Below are positions 1 to 10,631 of a DNA stretch of 64,000 nucleotides, piece after piece. The notes beneath the pieces are model-generated. The model did no database searches. It saw nothing but the letters and a program-made list of their open reading frames with translations, and was not told the origin of the DNA. The translations under genes and the position numbers were made by a program. The stretch is taken from positions 62,001-126,000 of the forward strand of contig JAEQBH010009429.1 in assembly GCA_016808115.1 (NCBI GenBank), read 5' to 3'. This DNA is from Tetrastigma voinierianum. Taxonomy: Eukaryota > Streptophyta > Magnoliopsida > Vitales > Vitaceae. Each line of letters opens with the position of its first letter. The first letter of the stretch is position 1.

Positions 1-259
1 TCCAAGTCAATCACATCAATCTATTATCATAAATTAGCCATTTATGTTTGTATTATGATCTTTTGAAACATCAAAACTCTAAATTAAAATGAATTTCTTA
101 AATTGGTCAACAAGTAGATTTTAAAACAAAAAATTGAAGTCAATTTTTTTTTCATTTTTATAAATAAATACTATTAATAATTTTTAAAACTTTTGAAAAT
201 ATTTTTAACTGACGTGTTCCATTTAACATTATTTCTTGTTAATGTTATTTCTAAATTTT

Positions 260-309
<50 letters not shown>

Positions 310-960
310 GATATTTTTGAAGGAGTACGATATTATGGATGACACCTCTTCAACTATTGAATATAATCCTCCACCAAAAGTATAACTTTATCTTAAAAAA
401 ACCGATTCAAGATATTTTTTAAAAAATAAATAAATTTATCGATTCGATAGGGATACAAAATCAAAAGTGTTAAAAAACTTTATAGGATATCGTAACATCC
501 AAATTAATAGTAAAAATAATAAACTCAAAACCTACATATTTGATAATAAAAAAATACCTAGATTACCCTAACATACTGAAATAATATTTGATCTGATGAC
601 TTTCTCGGATCAAATTTTATCATTCAAATATAAAGCCCCATAAAAAAGTCAATACGAAATACCCATAAAACTCGGGGGCATTTTCGTAAATTACCCATAC
701 AAGATTGGGTGAGCTCGAAAATGTGTGGGAGACTGGTCCAAGAATCAGCTACTCCGAAGACAAAAACGCCAGTGATGAATTTTTTTAATCTCTGTAAAGA
801 AGACAAAAGCATTGAAAACTGTAATCAATAATGTCGTCACTGTCAATTTTCTCAAAATTTTTCAAAGGTTCCGTATGAAAACCAACGTACTGTAAGAAAG
901 ATTCGTTCTCTCGTATAAAAAATAGCAACTGTTCTACACCGATCTCTCGAAGATGACAGC
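1..960. other. AT-rich spacer with (TA)n microsatellite
   Basis: No gene is supported here. The stretch is AT-rich and holds an uninterrupted (TA)n run at about 263-306. Short frames on either strand show no recognisable domain and look like chance openings. Confidence 0.6.
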
Positions 961-1963
961 GACGGCGTTTCTTCCGCCCATAGCCCCATTGACTCATTAC
1001 TTTTGTGGGTTTCGAATCTCATGCTCTTCACACCCAGCGGCCCTGACTTCACTCTTGCAACTAAGCTCTTTCTGATTTTTGATTTTTTCTTGTAGGGTTT
1101 TTTTTTGGGTGGTTTTGTTTGGTTTGAATTTGGGGGATTTGTGAAATTTGGGGCACTGTTTGCTTGGTGAGAAAGTTGAGGGAAAAAAGGGGGTGGTCTA
1201 ATCGAACACAGCTCAGCATTGGAAGGGGACGGGAGGTTTCCTTCTTTATATTATTTCGGGGGCTGTTTTTGCTTTTTTTTTGGCTGGAATTTTGGATGTT
1301 TTTGTATGGATTGAGTTGTGTGGAGAATTTGGATACTTGGCACTGTTTGGCTGGTGAGAAAGTTGGAACTGTTTGATAAAGTTGAGCTAATCATGTGCAT
1401 TCAAAAGCAAGGTGATTATTTTATTTTATTTTTTTGTATTTTTATTTTTAAAAACCTGCATGGACTTCGGATGTTTTTCTGATTGAATTGTGATATTTGG
1501 GATTGAGCCTGTTTGTGGCGAGAAAGTTGGGGGTGAGGGGCGATTTTTCCTTCCACCTTTTTTGAAGAGAATTTTGGTTTTCTTTTGTTTGATTTGGGGC
1601 TGGTGGAATGTGGGATTGGACATTATTTGGTTGATTAGAAAGTTGCACTTAGCTGAAGCATCGGATGCAAAAGAAGATAATCATTTGTTTGGATTTTGGA
1701 TTTCTTTTGTCATTTGAAATATGGGGATTTGTGGTTACTTTCTGTTTGGACGCCCAGAAAGCTGAGGAAAAGAAAAGGTTAAACTTGATGCAGGTAAACA
1801 TTGGAAAGCCAAGCAGGAAAACTTTTCTATATTTTGTTTTTGTTTTGTTGGTTTTCTGAATTTCCTTTATTTGATTTCAATTAGGGGAAGTTATGATTGG
1901 TTTCTGCTACTGTTTGATTGGAAAGAAAGTTGAACTTAGCCACAGCACTGGAAAGTAAAGATT
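960..1963 (+). other. Possible 5' leader or promoter region of the receptor-kinase locus
   Basis: GT-rich, T-rich sequence resembling a plant 5'-UTR intron. A diverged motif of the form CTGTTTGGxxGxGAGAAAGTTG recurs near 1155, 1350, 1505, 1630, 1745 and 1910, usually followed 20-40 bases later by GCA(T/C)TGGA-like text. No coding exon is recognised. Assignment to the downstream receptor kinase is inference from position only. Confidence 0.25.
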
Positions 1964-2229
1964 TAGGCTTCGTTTGGAACCTGGAAAATACTACAAAGAA
2001 AATAATGAGAAGGCCAAGGAAAATTTTTTTGGAGGAAAATATGGCACAGTTTTAAACTTAATAAATTAATTCTATTATGTTTGATTTAAAATATGTAAAA
2101 TTTTGAAGAATTTTGATTATATTTTATTTTCTTTCATATTTTCCACCGTGGAACCTGTTGGAATGTGGACTCTAATGGTTAAAAGTGAGCCACCGTTCCA
2201 ACAATATCCACCTTGGCGAGCTTCCTCCA

Positions 2230-3160
2230 AAATGATATAATGCTCCCTCCATTTGCGCCCTTAGGTGCCGGAAACTTGAGATATGTTGACCAAGTCCAAA
2301 CAATGTTGGAACTTGATCCCTGTAACCACCTTTGTTTTACATATCTGTAGGATTGTTTGCAATTTCGATCTTCTGGAGTAGAATGTTCCCTTCTACTATT
2401 TCTCGAACAAAGTGGTACCGAACGTCGATATGTTTGGTGCGACCATGATGAACTTGGTTCTTTGCCAAACATATGGCACTTTGACTATCACAGAAAATCT
2501 CAATATTTTTCTAACCGATTCCCAAGTCTTTAACCAAATTATGAAGCTAAATACCTTCCTTGAATGCTTCTGTGATTGCCATATACCTTTGCCTCTGTAG
2601 TAGACAAAGCAACTGTTGACTGCAGTGTTGATCTCCAGCTCACTGGTCCTCCTGCCATGGTAAACACATAACCGGTTGTTGATCGACGCTTATCTAAATC
2701 ACTAGCATAATCCGAATCGACGTATTCGACTAGACGATTAAAAACCGTCTTGTTTTTCTGAAATTTCAAACCGATATCTATAGTTCCTTGAATGTACCGC
2801 AAGATCCACTTCACTGCTTGCCAATGGCCTTTATTGTGGCTTGCGTATCGGGTTTCTCCATAACATCACTAAAGATGTCAAGTCTTGTACACACCATTAC
2901 ATCGAGCTCCATCTCGCATTCGTGATATGGAACACACTCCATTTTTGCCTCTCTCATCGTCCAGATTGAGACATTAATGCACCTTGTAGCTTGAAATGTG
3001 GGCACAATAGAGTACTTACAGGTTTAGTCTTATCATCAATTCCAAACCTCTGGAGTATGATCTTCAAATATTGAGTCTGTGTCAGAGATATTGTGCCCTT
3101 CATTTTGTTTCTCTTGATTTCCATTCCAAGAATCTTCTTGGCCTCTCCAAGATCTTTCAT
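2230..3160 (-). pseudogene. Copia pol remnant: reverse transcriptase C-terminus plus RNase H
   Basis: Read on the minus strand, 3160-2954 gives the Copia RT block MKDLGEAKKILGMEI followed by LTQTQYLKIILQRFGI. 2814-2539 gives the RNase H core, including LVEYVDSDYASDLDKRRSTT and VALSTTEAK. 2500-2380 gives the CDSQSAICLAKN / RTKHIDVRYHFVRE blocks in shifted frames. Gag, protease, integrase and the RT palm are absent. Frameshifts and stops separate the blocks, so it is non-functional. Confidence 0.85.
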
Positions 3161-3237
3161 CTCAGTGCGACTCAGTGAACGACAGCTGTAGACTCATATT
3201 ATCTCATTTTGGAGAAAGCTGCGAGAGGCTGGAAATT

Positions 3238-3497
3238 GTTGGAATGGTGGCTCACTTTAACCGATGGGTCGACATTGTAGACTCCTGTTCTTCATGAGGT
3301 GCTATGGAAGTCCTTGAAGGTGGGCTGGTCTTGCATGGCAACTAGTCTTCCATGGTGTGCTTGACTTCATCAATGATGTATGACGTTGGTGAAATAGTGA
3401 ATAAACTCTTGCTATATAAACCGTATGAGTCACTCATCAATCATTGTGGAACATTAATGCACTTTCGGCTTTGCCTGTTCGAGCTTCCACCTGACGA
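3238..3497 (+). repeat. LTR remnant of the nested Copia relic
   Basis: It begins TGTTGGAATGGTGGCTCAC directly after a purine-rich stretch (GAGAAAGCTGCGAGAGGCTGG), as at a polypurine-tract/3'-LTR junction. It contains a TATATAAA box near 3413 and ends at the GAACC target duplication. The terminal CA is not preserved. No partner LTR of comparable length remains. Confidence 0.55.
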
Positions 3498-3944
3498 GAA
3501 CCAAACGAAAATTGCTCCATATAATTTTTCCTTTCCTTAGTATTTTTAAGTGTTCCGAACCACGCCTTATTGTTTTAATTGAGCTTAATTGTGGGATTAT
3601 GATTTCTACATTTGTCACGGTGGTGAGAAATTGATGACAAGAATGAAATTGAAGCCAGAATCTAAAAGTGTTTATGTTCAGTAAATTTATATGCCTTTTA
3701 GTGGGCTGAGTTGTTTTTCTTTGATTTGGATGTGGATGTACAGCTGTTTGGGCAGGAAGTCTTGGAAGAAAACGAGAAGGAAAAGTGGAAAAAGTGGTGG
3801 AAGAAAATAAAAAATAGGTTTAAAGCTACGCTCTTTCGCTTAGTATTTTTCAGGGTTCGAAGCAGGCTGCAGTATTGTGGAGGTTTGGTCTTTATATATC
3901 AAAAGCAAGAAATGTTGCTTTTGTTCAATTTCCGAGCGTAAAAA

Positions 3945-4034
3945 ATGTTGGGAGTGAGGGCCAGGTATACATTTCGCTACATCTGTTGCTTCGTGCTCTT
4001 TGTAGCTGCAAAAAACTACTAGTCATACGAGAAG
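3945..4034 (+). pseudogene. Receptor-kinase exon 1: signal peptide
   Basis: The ATG at 3945 opens MLGVRARYTFRYICCFVLFV, a typical hydrophobic secretion signal for this family. The frame hits TAG at 4020-4022, before a plausible donor AAG|GTGAAT at 4034/4035. The stop suggests a small indel near the run of A at 4010-4015, or a donor hidden inside. The start was chosen because it is the only ATG leading into the hydrophobic stretch. Confidence 0.5.
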
Positions 4035-5624
4035 GTGAATTTGTTTAACTCTTGTTTTTTCATCTCTCTCTCTCCTCTCTCTCTCTCTCTCCTCTTTTTT
4101 CTTTTTTTTTTAAATGTATTGTGGGCTATTAGAACTTTGCTTTCTGTATGCTCCCAACAATAATTTCCTTTAGATTTCTCAAGATTATGACTCTCTTATG
4201 TCAAAATTGCCAGCAACCTTTTCTTTATATACACAGAAAGAATGCATTATGCATTGTATTTAGTGTTTTACCTTTCACAAGCTAATGTAGTGTATTTTTA
4301 ACCCGAAAAGTACTAGGGAAAGAAAAAAATGCTAGCGAAAATGATTTTCTCATGTGGAACAGTATCATTGTCCACCCCTAAAGAAGTCGAACGTCCACGA
4401 ACAGCTCACACTCTGGATAGCTTTCACTTCGGACCCCTCTCTTGGGGCACCACGTAGCCCTTTTCCAGGTAGCTCTTTCCCTGCGTGTCGGCTCAATGAA
4501 GCACGATGGTAGGTACCTAACCCGATAGGAGAAGCCGGCAAGATAGAGTGGGAGATTGAACCTCTGAGCTTAAAATTACCACTCCATAATTTCTTATGAA
4601 ACCGTATCAAATTGACATGACAAAACAAGTATGTTTTCTCTTTTTTCATGCTTGTTAAATTGTAGGACATGCATAAGTATATGGAAATTGATTTACTAAT
4701 CTCATTTATTATGAAATAGCCTTATGATTTATATCCTTCTTTTTGCCGGTCATTTACTCTGAAGCTATCAACGTTAATCGATCCCACAAAATCATCTTAA
4801 GAAGTGGAATAAGGGAGATCGTGTACATCGATTGGGCCGGTGTTATTTTGCTCGTAAGAACACAAGCAGGATGAATACTTGCATGTTCTACAGTTCTGTT
4901 GTATTTCCCTTCTTTATATGTTTGACCTTTTTATTTTATTTTTCTCATACGTTTTGAAAAAGTAGTTGAAGTTTATTCATTTAGCCTGCAGGTTTGGAAC
5001 TGGAAGTACTAGGGAAAGGAAAAAAAATGATAAGGAAAATGATTTTCTCATGTTTGGTTTCACAATAGAAAATATGGAAGCAAATCAAATATAATTAAAA
5101 TTCTTCAAAATTTTACATATTTTTAAATTTCTTAGTCCTTATATAATATAGAGAAACAAAGAAATGAGTTTGAATAAAACACATAGAATTAATTTATTAT
5201 GTTTAAACCTATTTTTTATTTTCCTTCAAATTTTCTTTTCTTTTACTTTTCCTCACTATTTTCTTTCCTTAGTATTTTCCAAGTTCCAGAAAGTACTAAG
5301 GAACGAAAATAGAGAGAAATAATGGAAGGAAATAAAATTTGGAAGAAAAAAAAAAAAGGGTTTAAACTTAATAAGAAATATTTTAAATATTTTATTCGGC
5401 GCTCTTTATTGTTTCTCTCTATCTATAATGACTAGAATTTTATGTAAAATTTGATTATATTGATTTTTCTTTTATATTTTCCCGTGGTAAAACGAAATAT
5501 GAAAATCATTTTTCCTGTTTCCTTTCTTTCTCTAGTATTTTAGGGAAAAGTTCTAATGAAAACTAGATTATATGCCACTATTTAACGAGGCCCCGAATTA
5601 TGATATTTCTATCTTTCTTCCGAT
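4035..5624. repeat. Receptor-kinase introns 1-2: SSR and MITE copies
   Basis: Outside exon 2 this holds a (TC)n run at about 4061-4097, a MITE start at ~4310-4360 (AAAGTACTAGGGAAAGAAA), a GC-richer unidentified repeat at ~4370-4600, and two more copies of the same MITE family lying end to end at ~4995-5560 with TTTAAACTTAATAA / TTATTAAGTTTAAAC-type cores. No coding capacity was recognised. Confidence 0.5.
4753..4853 (+). pseudogene. Receptor-kinase exon 2: LRR N-terminal cap (LRRNT)
   Basis: Broken frames give STLIDP, then WNKGD (4805-4819) and CTS..WAGV, the recognisable pieces of the family's ALRAIKxSLIDP..LxxWNKGDPCxSNWTGVxC cap. At least two indels separate them. The exon ends at a good donor GTAAG at 4854-4858. 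Confidence 0.6.
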
Positions 5625-6210
5625 ACGGAGTTAGCGGCACCTGCTCTTGGCGAATATGGTCTATGCGGAAATTTAGCTCCCGAACTTGGACAACTATCTC
5701 ATCTTGACACAATGTAGTCATAAATCGCGGTTTAGGTGAAAATTTCAATGAATAGGGTGAAAATTGAGTTTTGTCCTATGATATCGCATTTAAAAAAAAT
5801 TACGAAAATAGTTTGAAAATCAAACAAATACCCAAACTAGTGCATCTGGGCCACGTGGATGGCATCTCAGCAAAACCGTAGTCATTGACTACGGTTTTAA
5901 CTTAAAAAAAAAGTTTCAAAACCATGTGGCGAATGGTTTTGAAAGTCGTATTCTGATTTCTTTGAGATATCACCAATCCATGTGGCCCGAGACGCCTAGA
6001 CCCCCGAACGTGTTTAACTTTCAAATATTTCATCAGCCCTATATCTGGCAATGTGGGACAAAACTCGTGAAGGTTTTTCATTGGTAGGTATCTGTTTCCA
6101 ATGGTGCTAATGCCTTTTATTTTTGTTTATTCTGGAAGAGATTTCATGTGGAATGACTTAAGTGGAAGTATACCGAAGGAGATAGGAGGAATTACAACTC
6201 TAAGACTATT
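5625..6210 (+). pseudogene. Receptor-kinase LRR exons (first two repeats)
   Basis: The exon ending at 5713 (donor GTAGTC) reads GNLAPELGQLSHLDT and is preceded by an eroded ELxxLLLANM segment. The next exon, 6139-6210, is exactly 72 nt with phase-2 borders (acceptor AG 6137-6138, donor GTAAGT 6211) and encodes DFMWNDLSGSIPKEIGGI followed by TTLRLL, a clean LRR. The intron between them (5714-6138) carries a foldback-rich element with several ACTACGGTTTT / AAAACCGTAGT motifs. Confidence 0.75.
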
Positions 6211-7436
6211 GTAAGTGAAATCTCTGGTCTTTTACTTTTGGAAGCTTTTTCTCGATTATGGCCATTGTTTTATTTCTTCTTGTCGGAAAGCACTTTTTAT
6301 AAATTGATGCATGAGAATATGAATTCAAGAACACAAAGATAAAGAAATCAACGTAAATATATATGGGGGTTTTAACATGGTTCGGCCAATCACGCTTACA
6401 TCCAGGGATGAGAGAGAATTTTTCCACTATTCTTGAAAACACAAAGACAAGATTGGAGTATCAAAGTATTGCGACGAGTCGACGACTAGGAAAAAATCAC
6501 TAAACCTTAAGATGCCCACAATACCGAGAAAACACCCCACAAAAACTCCCAGCCCCTAAAACCCTTACATTTGTCGACACACCGAATATCTCTTATAACT
6601 TTTTCCCCTCGTGATTCAAAATATTTATTGGAATATTCCTAAAAGCTTTTTTTATTCTATAAGGAAACCTAATATTACAATAATATGTCAACTAGGAATT
6701 ATCCTATAAAATATTCATTACAAAAATAAATTAATACAAACTAGGAATTTGAGACATATTCTAACGACACTAATTTTAGTACATTTCTCATTTAAAATTA
6801 GTACTTCTTAATTTTATTTTTCAATTCAAGTCATCTGGGAAGGAAATGTTTCTCTCTTAAGCCTGCAATTGAAGAAAACTTTAGATCAGTTCTCTTGGAT
6901 TCTGGACTTTATACAGAGTGTGTTCGAGTTCTAAAGATAACATATCTTTAGAGACATAACCCTAGAATGTTGATAATACGAAATTACCTAAACATAAAGG
7001 TCCATACCACGAGAAAAAGCCCCCACACCCAGGGGCGAGCTACGTGCCCAGAGCCTTGAAAATTGGGAAAAAATGTTTACAAAGGGTTCGAATCCTTGAC
7101 CTCTTGTTTGGAAGGTATGATACTTAACCATCACACTACCATACCGCCCCCGCCTAGCGCCCCCCCTTGTGGGCTGTGGGGCTAGGCACGCTACTACTAC
7201 AAACGGATCCTTATTTTTTTCTCAACTTTTTTCTTTTCACAAAATCACACCGCCCGACCTTTGGTCGACCATGAAGTCGAATCCAAATGCGGGTCACAAA
7301 TCCAATAACACTAATAGTATTACGAGATAGCAGAATTGCCATCATTTTGAGCTCTTCGATTGAACAAATCCATATATATATTTGTTTGCATAAAATGCGT
7401 TGACATTGTGGCTTTGTAATCTATTTATTTACACGG
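6211..7436. repeat. Receptor-kinase intron: dispersed repeat and tRNA-like B-box repeat
   Basis: About 6278-6780 is a copy of a dispersed element marked by TTTTAACATGGTTCGGCCA and ACTTTTTCCCCTCGTGA; related copies are at 16540-16960 and 17325-17600. About 7020-7200 has GGGTTCGAATCCTTGACCTC, a perfect RNA polymerase III B-box form, within a G/C-rich segment that may be a SINE-like relic. No exon was found here. Confidence 0.45.
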
Positions 7437-7577
7437 GCTCTTGAATGGAAGCAGTTATGTCGGGCTCTTTACGAAGAACTTGGTTACGCACAAATTTAAC
7501 TAGACTCGAATAGATGAGAATTCCATATGAGGACCCGATCCGAAATCATTTGCAAACTTGAGGAGAATCATACATAT
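7437..7577 (+). pseudogene. Receptor-kinase exon with two LRRs, in-frame stop
   Basis: Pieces read LNGS, then EELGY, then RIDENSI, TGA, GPDPKSFANLRRII. This matches the family's LLNGNQLxGxLPEELGYLxNLxRIQIDENxISGPIPKSFANL. The TGA at about 7528-7530 replaces the serine codon of SGP. The donor is GTGAGT at 7578. The acceptor (expected CAG|G, here CACGG|G at ~7436) is damaged. Length is 141 rather than 144 nt. Confidence 0.65.
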
Positions 7578-7675
7578 GTGAGTTGATCTTAAAACCAAAT
7601 TCTACTTCAAGATGAAAAAGAAAGTTTATCTTTCTTAATTCTCATGTGTATTTCATCTTTGTGTAAATTTTGCAG

Positions 7676-7890
7676 CCACTTGAACAATAATTCACTCAGT
7701 GGTGAAATTCCTTCCGAGCTTTCAAATGCATCAACTCTTTTTCACTTGTGGGTGATATGTCAGTTTTTTCTTTCCTTTTTTTTTTCTGCAAAATGAGAGT
7801 ATGGTTGATAAGAGAAATGTTCTGAGGCTTATTATTAATAATAAGTTGTGCAGGAATCTTCCACCGAGTTGTCAACTCAGGAGTGCGCCT
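7676..7890 (+). pseudogene. Receptor-kinase LRR exons (7676-7747 and 7827-7890)
   Basis: 7676-7747 is exactly 72 nt, phase 2 to phase 2, and encodes HLNNNSLSGEIPSELSNAST followed by LFHL, intact. 7827-7890 is 64 nt and reads IINNK.C.RNLPPS.QLRS, a damaged version of the family LDNNNLSGNLPPELSQLxS repeat. Acceptor CTGAG|G and donor GTATGT border the second exon. Confidence 0.7.
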
Positions 7891-7969
7891 GTATGTTTCT
7901 TCCTCACTACATGCTTACTTTTCTATTAACTTGTTTACCTTGTGGCTTGTCATATGGTATTAGTTTTTG

Positions 7970-9160
7970 TTAAACGACTAATTCTCCTAAAAGCTCACAT
8001 TTGTAGGATTTGGGTTTAATATGAATATCATGCTTCTTACTACCATCCCTCCTGTGCGGCCTCGTACCCACACATGGAGAGTCAAATAGAGTTATTCATG
8101 GACTTTCAAATCAATAAATGGGGAATAAATTGCACAAAGATGATTAAAACCCATGACCTCCTGCCAAACCAAACTTTGATATCATGTTAAGTGACCAGCC
8201 CTCCTAATAGTTCAAGCTTATAGGATTTCGGTTTAATATGAATATCATGCTTCTTAACATCCTCCCTCACGTGCGGTCCTGTACCCGCACGTGGAGAGTC
8301 AAATAAACCAAATAGAGTCCTCAATGGACTTTCAAATCAACAAATGGGGATTTAAATTGTAGAAAGGTGGCTCGAACTTAGGATCTCCCGCCTAACCAAG
8401 CTCCGGTACCATGTTAAACGACTAACCCTCCTAAAAGCTCAAGCTTATAGGATTTCGGTTTAATATGAATATCATGCTTCTTAACACCCTCCCTCATGTG
8501 CGGTCCTGTACCCGCATGTGGAGAGTCAAATAAACCAAATAAGAGTCCTCAATGGACTTTCAAATCAACAAATGGGGATTCAAATTGTGAAGTAGCTCCG
8601 AGCCTAGGATCTCAGCTTGATATGTGTTAAGCGACTAAGCTCTCACAAAGCTCGAAGCTTGTAGGATTTAGGTTTAATATGAATATCATGCCTTTAACAC
8701 ACTCTCTCACGTGTGGCCGCATACCTACACGAGGAGAGTCAAACAAACCAAATAGGTCCTTAATGGACTTTCAAATCAACAAACGAGGAATAAATTGCAA
8801 AGAGATGACTCAAATCCGTGACCTCCTGCCAAACCAAGCTTTGATTCCATGTTAAACGACCAACCCTCCTAAAAGCTCAAGCTTATTCGGTTTAATATGA
8901 ATATCATGCTTCTTAACACCCTCCCTCATGTGCGGCCTTGTACCCACACATAAAGAGTCAAATAAACCAAATAAAGTCTTTCATGGACTTTTAAATCGAC
9001 AAATGGGGAATAAATTGCAAAGAGATGGCTCGAACCTATGACCTCCAGCCAAACCAAGCTCTGATATCATGTTAAACAATCAACTCTCCTAAAAGCTCAA
9101 GCTTGTAGGATTTGGGTTTAATATGAATATCATGCCTTTAACAATGCTCAAATATAGATA
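7970..9160. repeat. Tandem array of a ~220-bp unit, five full copies plus a partial
   Basis: Units start with GTTAA(A/G)(C/T)GAC at about 7970, 8186, 8413, 8626, 8852 and 9072. Each runs through AGCTCAAGCTT, GTTTAATATGAATATCATGC, a CACGTGxxG block and CTTTCAAATCAACAAATGGGG to (T/C)CAAACCAAGCTxTGATA(C/T)CATG. On the opposite strand each unit carries a TGGTATCGGAGCTTGG start and a GGGTTCGAGCC-like B-box. Single copies in the other orientation lie at 11393-11640, 24870-25095 and (partial) 35140-35235, so this is a dispersed SINE-like element that has been tandemly amplified here. Confidence 0.8.
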
Positions 9161-9182
9161 GCATCGTTGGGGATGTAGGATC

Positions 9183-10426
9183 AAGTCCCATCAAGGCTTT
9201 CTCGGAAACCATACCTTGTCAACTGGAAAACAGTATTTTTAGAGAAAAGTAGAGGGGGTTTAGGGTTGAGAAGCCTCTCCAAGATGAATAAAGTGTTGCT
9301 TTGTAAGTGGTGTTGGCGGTTTGCTAATGAGAGGGATCCACTTTGGAGATTGGTGATCAGCACTAAATTTGGGGAGGAGGATGGGGGCTGGAACACCAGC
9401 GACATTAGGGGAGGCTATGGCACTGGTTTATGGAAAGACATCAGAAAAGAATGACTCACCTTTTCTCAAAACACTACTTCCTCCTTAGGAAATGGAAGGA
9501 GGTGGGTTTAGGACTCTTGGTCTTGATTGGTAGTCTTTGTGCAATGCATTCCCCACTCTATTCAATTTGGCAGCACACAAAGAAGCTGGGTAGCAGATGT
9601 TTAGGATTCCTCAAGGGAGGAAGGGGGTTGGTCCCCAGTCTTCTTAAGACCTTTTAATGATTGGGAGGTGGAAGAGGTTGAAAGGTTCCTACATTTCCTT
9701 CTAGCAAAAAATTAGGCCCTTTAGGAGATGGGATTGTTATTAAAGGAGATTATGGCCCGATGGTTTCTCGGTCAGTCTCATGTACCGTGGCCCGATGCAT
9801 TCTGCCCCTCTCTGATTTCCCAGCAATCGATCCATCACGGGCCAATTGACTCCCGTAAGTTGGGTTTTTTTGCTTGGGAAGCATCCTAGGACAAGGTGTT
9901 TACACTTGACCAGCTAAAGAGGAGAGGGATCCCTCTAGCAAACAGGTGTTTTTTATGTGAAAATGATGAGGAAACAATAGACCAGTTGCTTGTTGTGGGA
10001 TCTTTTTTTGGCCATTACTGATTCTAACTGAGTGTTTCCTCTAACGATTCGCCAATTTCTCCTTGCTTGTCAAAGTGCTAATGTCAGCTAAAAACGTAAG
10101 AGAGTTTGGTTGACAGCCCCTTTTTATTTATTCTAGACGCTTTGGAAGGAAAGGAATAGGGCGGCTTTTGGGAATGAGGCCACCTGCCCGCTCCACGGGG
10201 ATGGAAATCTGCATTTACCGCCTTGTGGTCGTGGGCTAAGTTGTATAGTGTTGATAACCCAGATTCTTTGGTGGAGTTCGACTTGGCTGGTATGGAGGTG
10301 GCGATGAGTTTTTTGGGGTCTCCCTTTTTGTACTCCTCTTGTGTACTCTTTGGGAGCCTTGTGCTCGTTTTTCATCTATATATTGCTCTTTACCGATAAA
10401 AAAAAAAGTCCCATCAAGGCTTTCTC
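9183..10426 (+). mobile_element. 5'-truncated L1-type LINE with 21-bp target site duplication
   Basis: Identical 21-bp direct repeats flank it at 9183-9203 and 10406-10426 (both contain TCCCATCAAGGCTTTCTC). The inserted body is 9204-10405 and ends in an A-run, as in target-primed reverse transcription. The body is the 3' end of a plant L1-like LINE, cut off at its 5' side inside the RT. It is inserted in a receptor-kinase intron in the sense direction. Confidence 0.92.
9204..10390 (+). pseudogene. LINE ORF2 remnant: RT C-terminus and zf-RVT region
   Basis: The first frame gives KPYLVNWKTVFLEKSRGGLG, then LCKWCWRFANERDPLWR and GYGTGLWKDIRKE, the standard plant LINE segment leading into the reverse-transcriptase zinc-binding domain. 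Further on, FFAWEAS.DKVFTLDQLKRR and CFLCENDEETIDQLL show the zf-RVT cysteine block in another frame. Stops and shifts occur throughout. The endonuclease and RT catalytic palm are absent. Confidence 0.85.
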
Positions 10427-10562
10427 ACCTCAATAGGCACCTAATATCCATCTTGATCACAGAAAAAAAAAAAAAAGGAAAAAAAAGAGGAATAGAGTTA
10501 TGGCATTTTATTAGAGCTGATACTGTTTTTCATCTAACTGTTTCTTATTTTCCTCTTTGCAG

Positions 10563-10631
10563 TCAACTTAGTCTGACAACTTCAGTGGTTTGAAATTCCG
10601 GTTTCTTATGGGAACCTGTCGAGTTGGTAGT
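10563..10631 (+). pseudogene. Receptor-kinase LRR exon
   Basis: Acceptor CTTTGCAG (AG 10561-10562) and donor GTGAGT (10632). Frames give DNFSG then EIPVSYGNLSSW, matching the family repeat with the shape LDNNxFSGxxIPxSYxNxSKL. One frameshift lies between the two halves. It sits immediately downstream of the LINE insertion. Confidence 0.65.

Larger units (their letters stand above)
2156..3497. mobile_element. Rearranged Copia-type LTR-retroelement relic nested in the MITE
   Basis: The insertion is bounded by a perfect 5-bp duplication GAACC (2151-2155 and 3498-3502), as expected of LTR-element integration. TGTTGGAA starts occur at the left edge (2156) and at 3238; an inverted one lies near 2190-2209 (TTCCAACA read on +). 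The pol remnant inside runs on the minus strand while the right-hand LTR (3238-3497, with TATATAAA near 3413) runs on the plus strand, so the element is internally rearranged rather than simply deleted. Confidence 0.7.
1964..3570. mobile_element. MITE of the GGCTTCGTTTGGAACC family, split by a retroelement
   Basis: The left end reads TAGGCTTCGTTTGGAACCTG (1964 onward) and the right end GTGTTCCGAACCACGCCTTA (up to about 3570), imperfect inverted termini. The interior has the AAAATTTTGAAGAATTTTGATTATATTT-type core shared with many other copies in this window (around 4985-5560, 10670, 14460, 15240, 19425, 41615, 60000 and 63570). It is interrupted at 2156-3497 by an LTR-retroelement relic. The superfamily is not determined. 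Confidence 0.7.

Noticed and set aside
1490..1860. Overlapping hydrophobic ORFs upstream of the receptor kinase
   Set aside because: T/G-rich intron-like sequence with repeats; no signal peptide plus domain structure.
4365..4670. 101-codon minus-strand ORF with PASPIGLGTYHRASLSRHAGKE
   Set aside because: Lies in repeat-like sequence next to a MITE, has no known domain, and the first part is low-complexity; no evidence of a gene.
7020..7200. Possible tRNA gene from the GGGTTCGAATCC B box
   Set aside because: No A box at tRNA spacing and no cloverleaf apparent; treated as a SINE-like relic.
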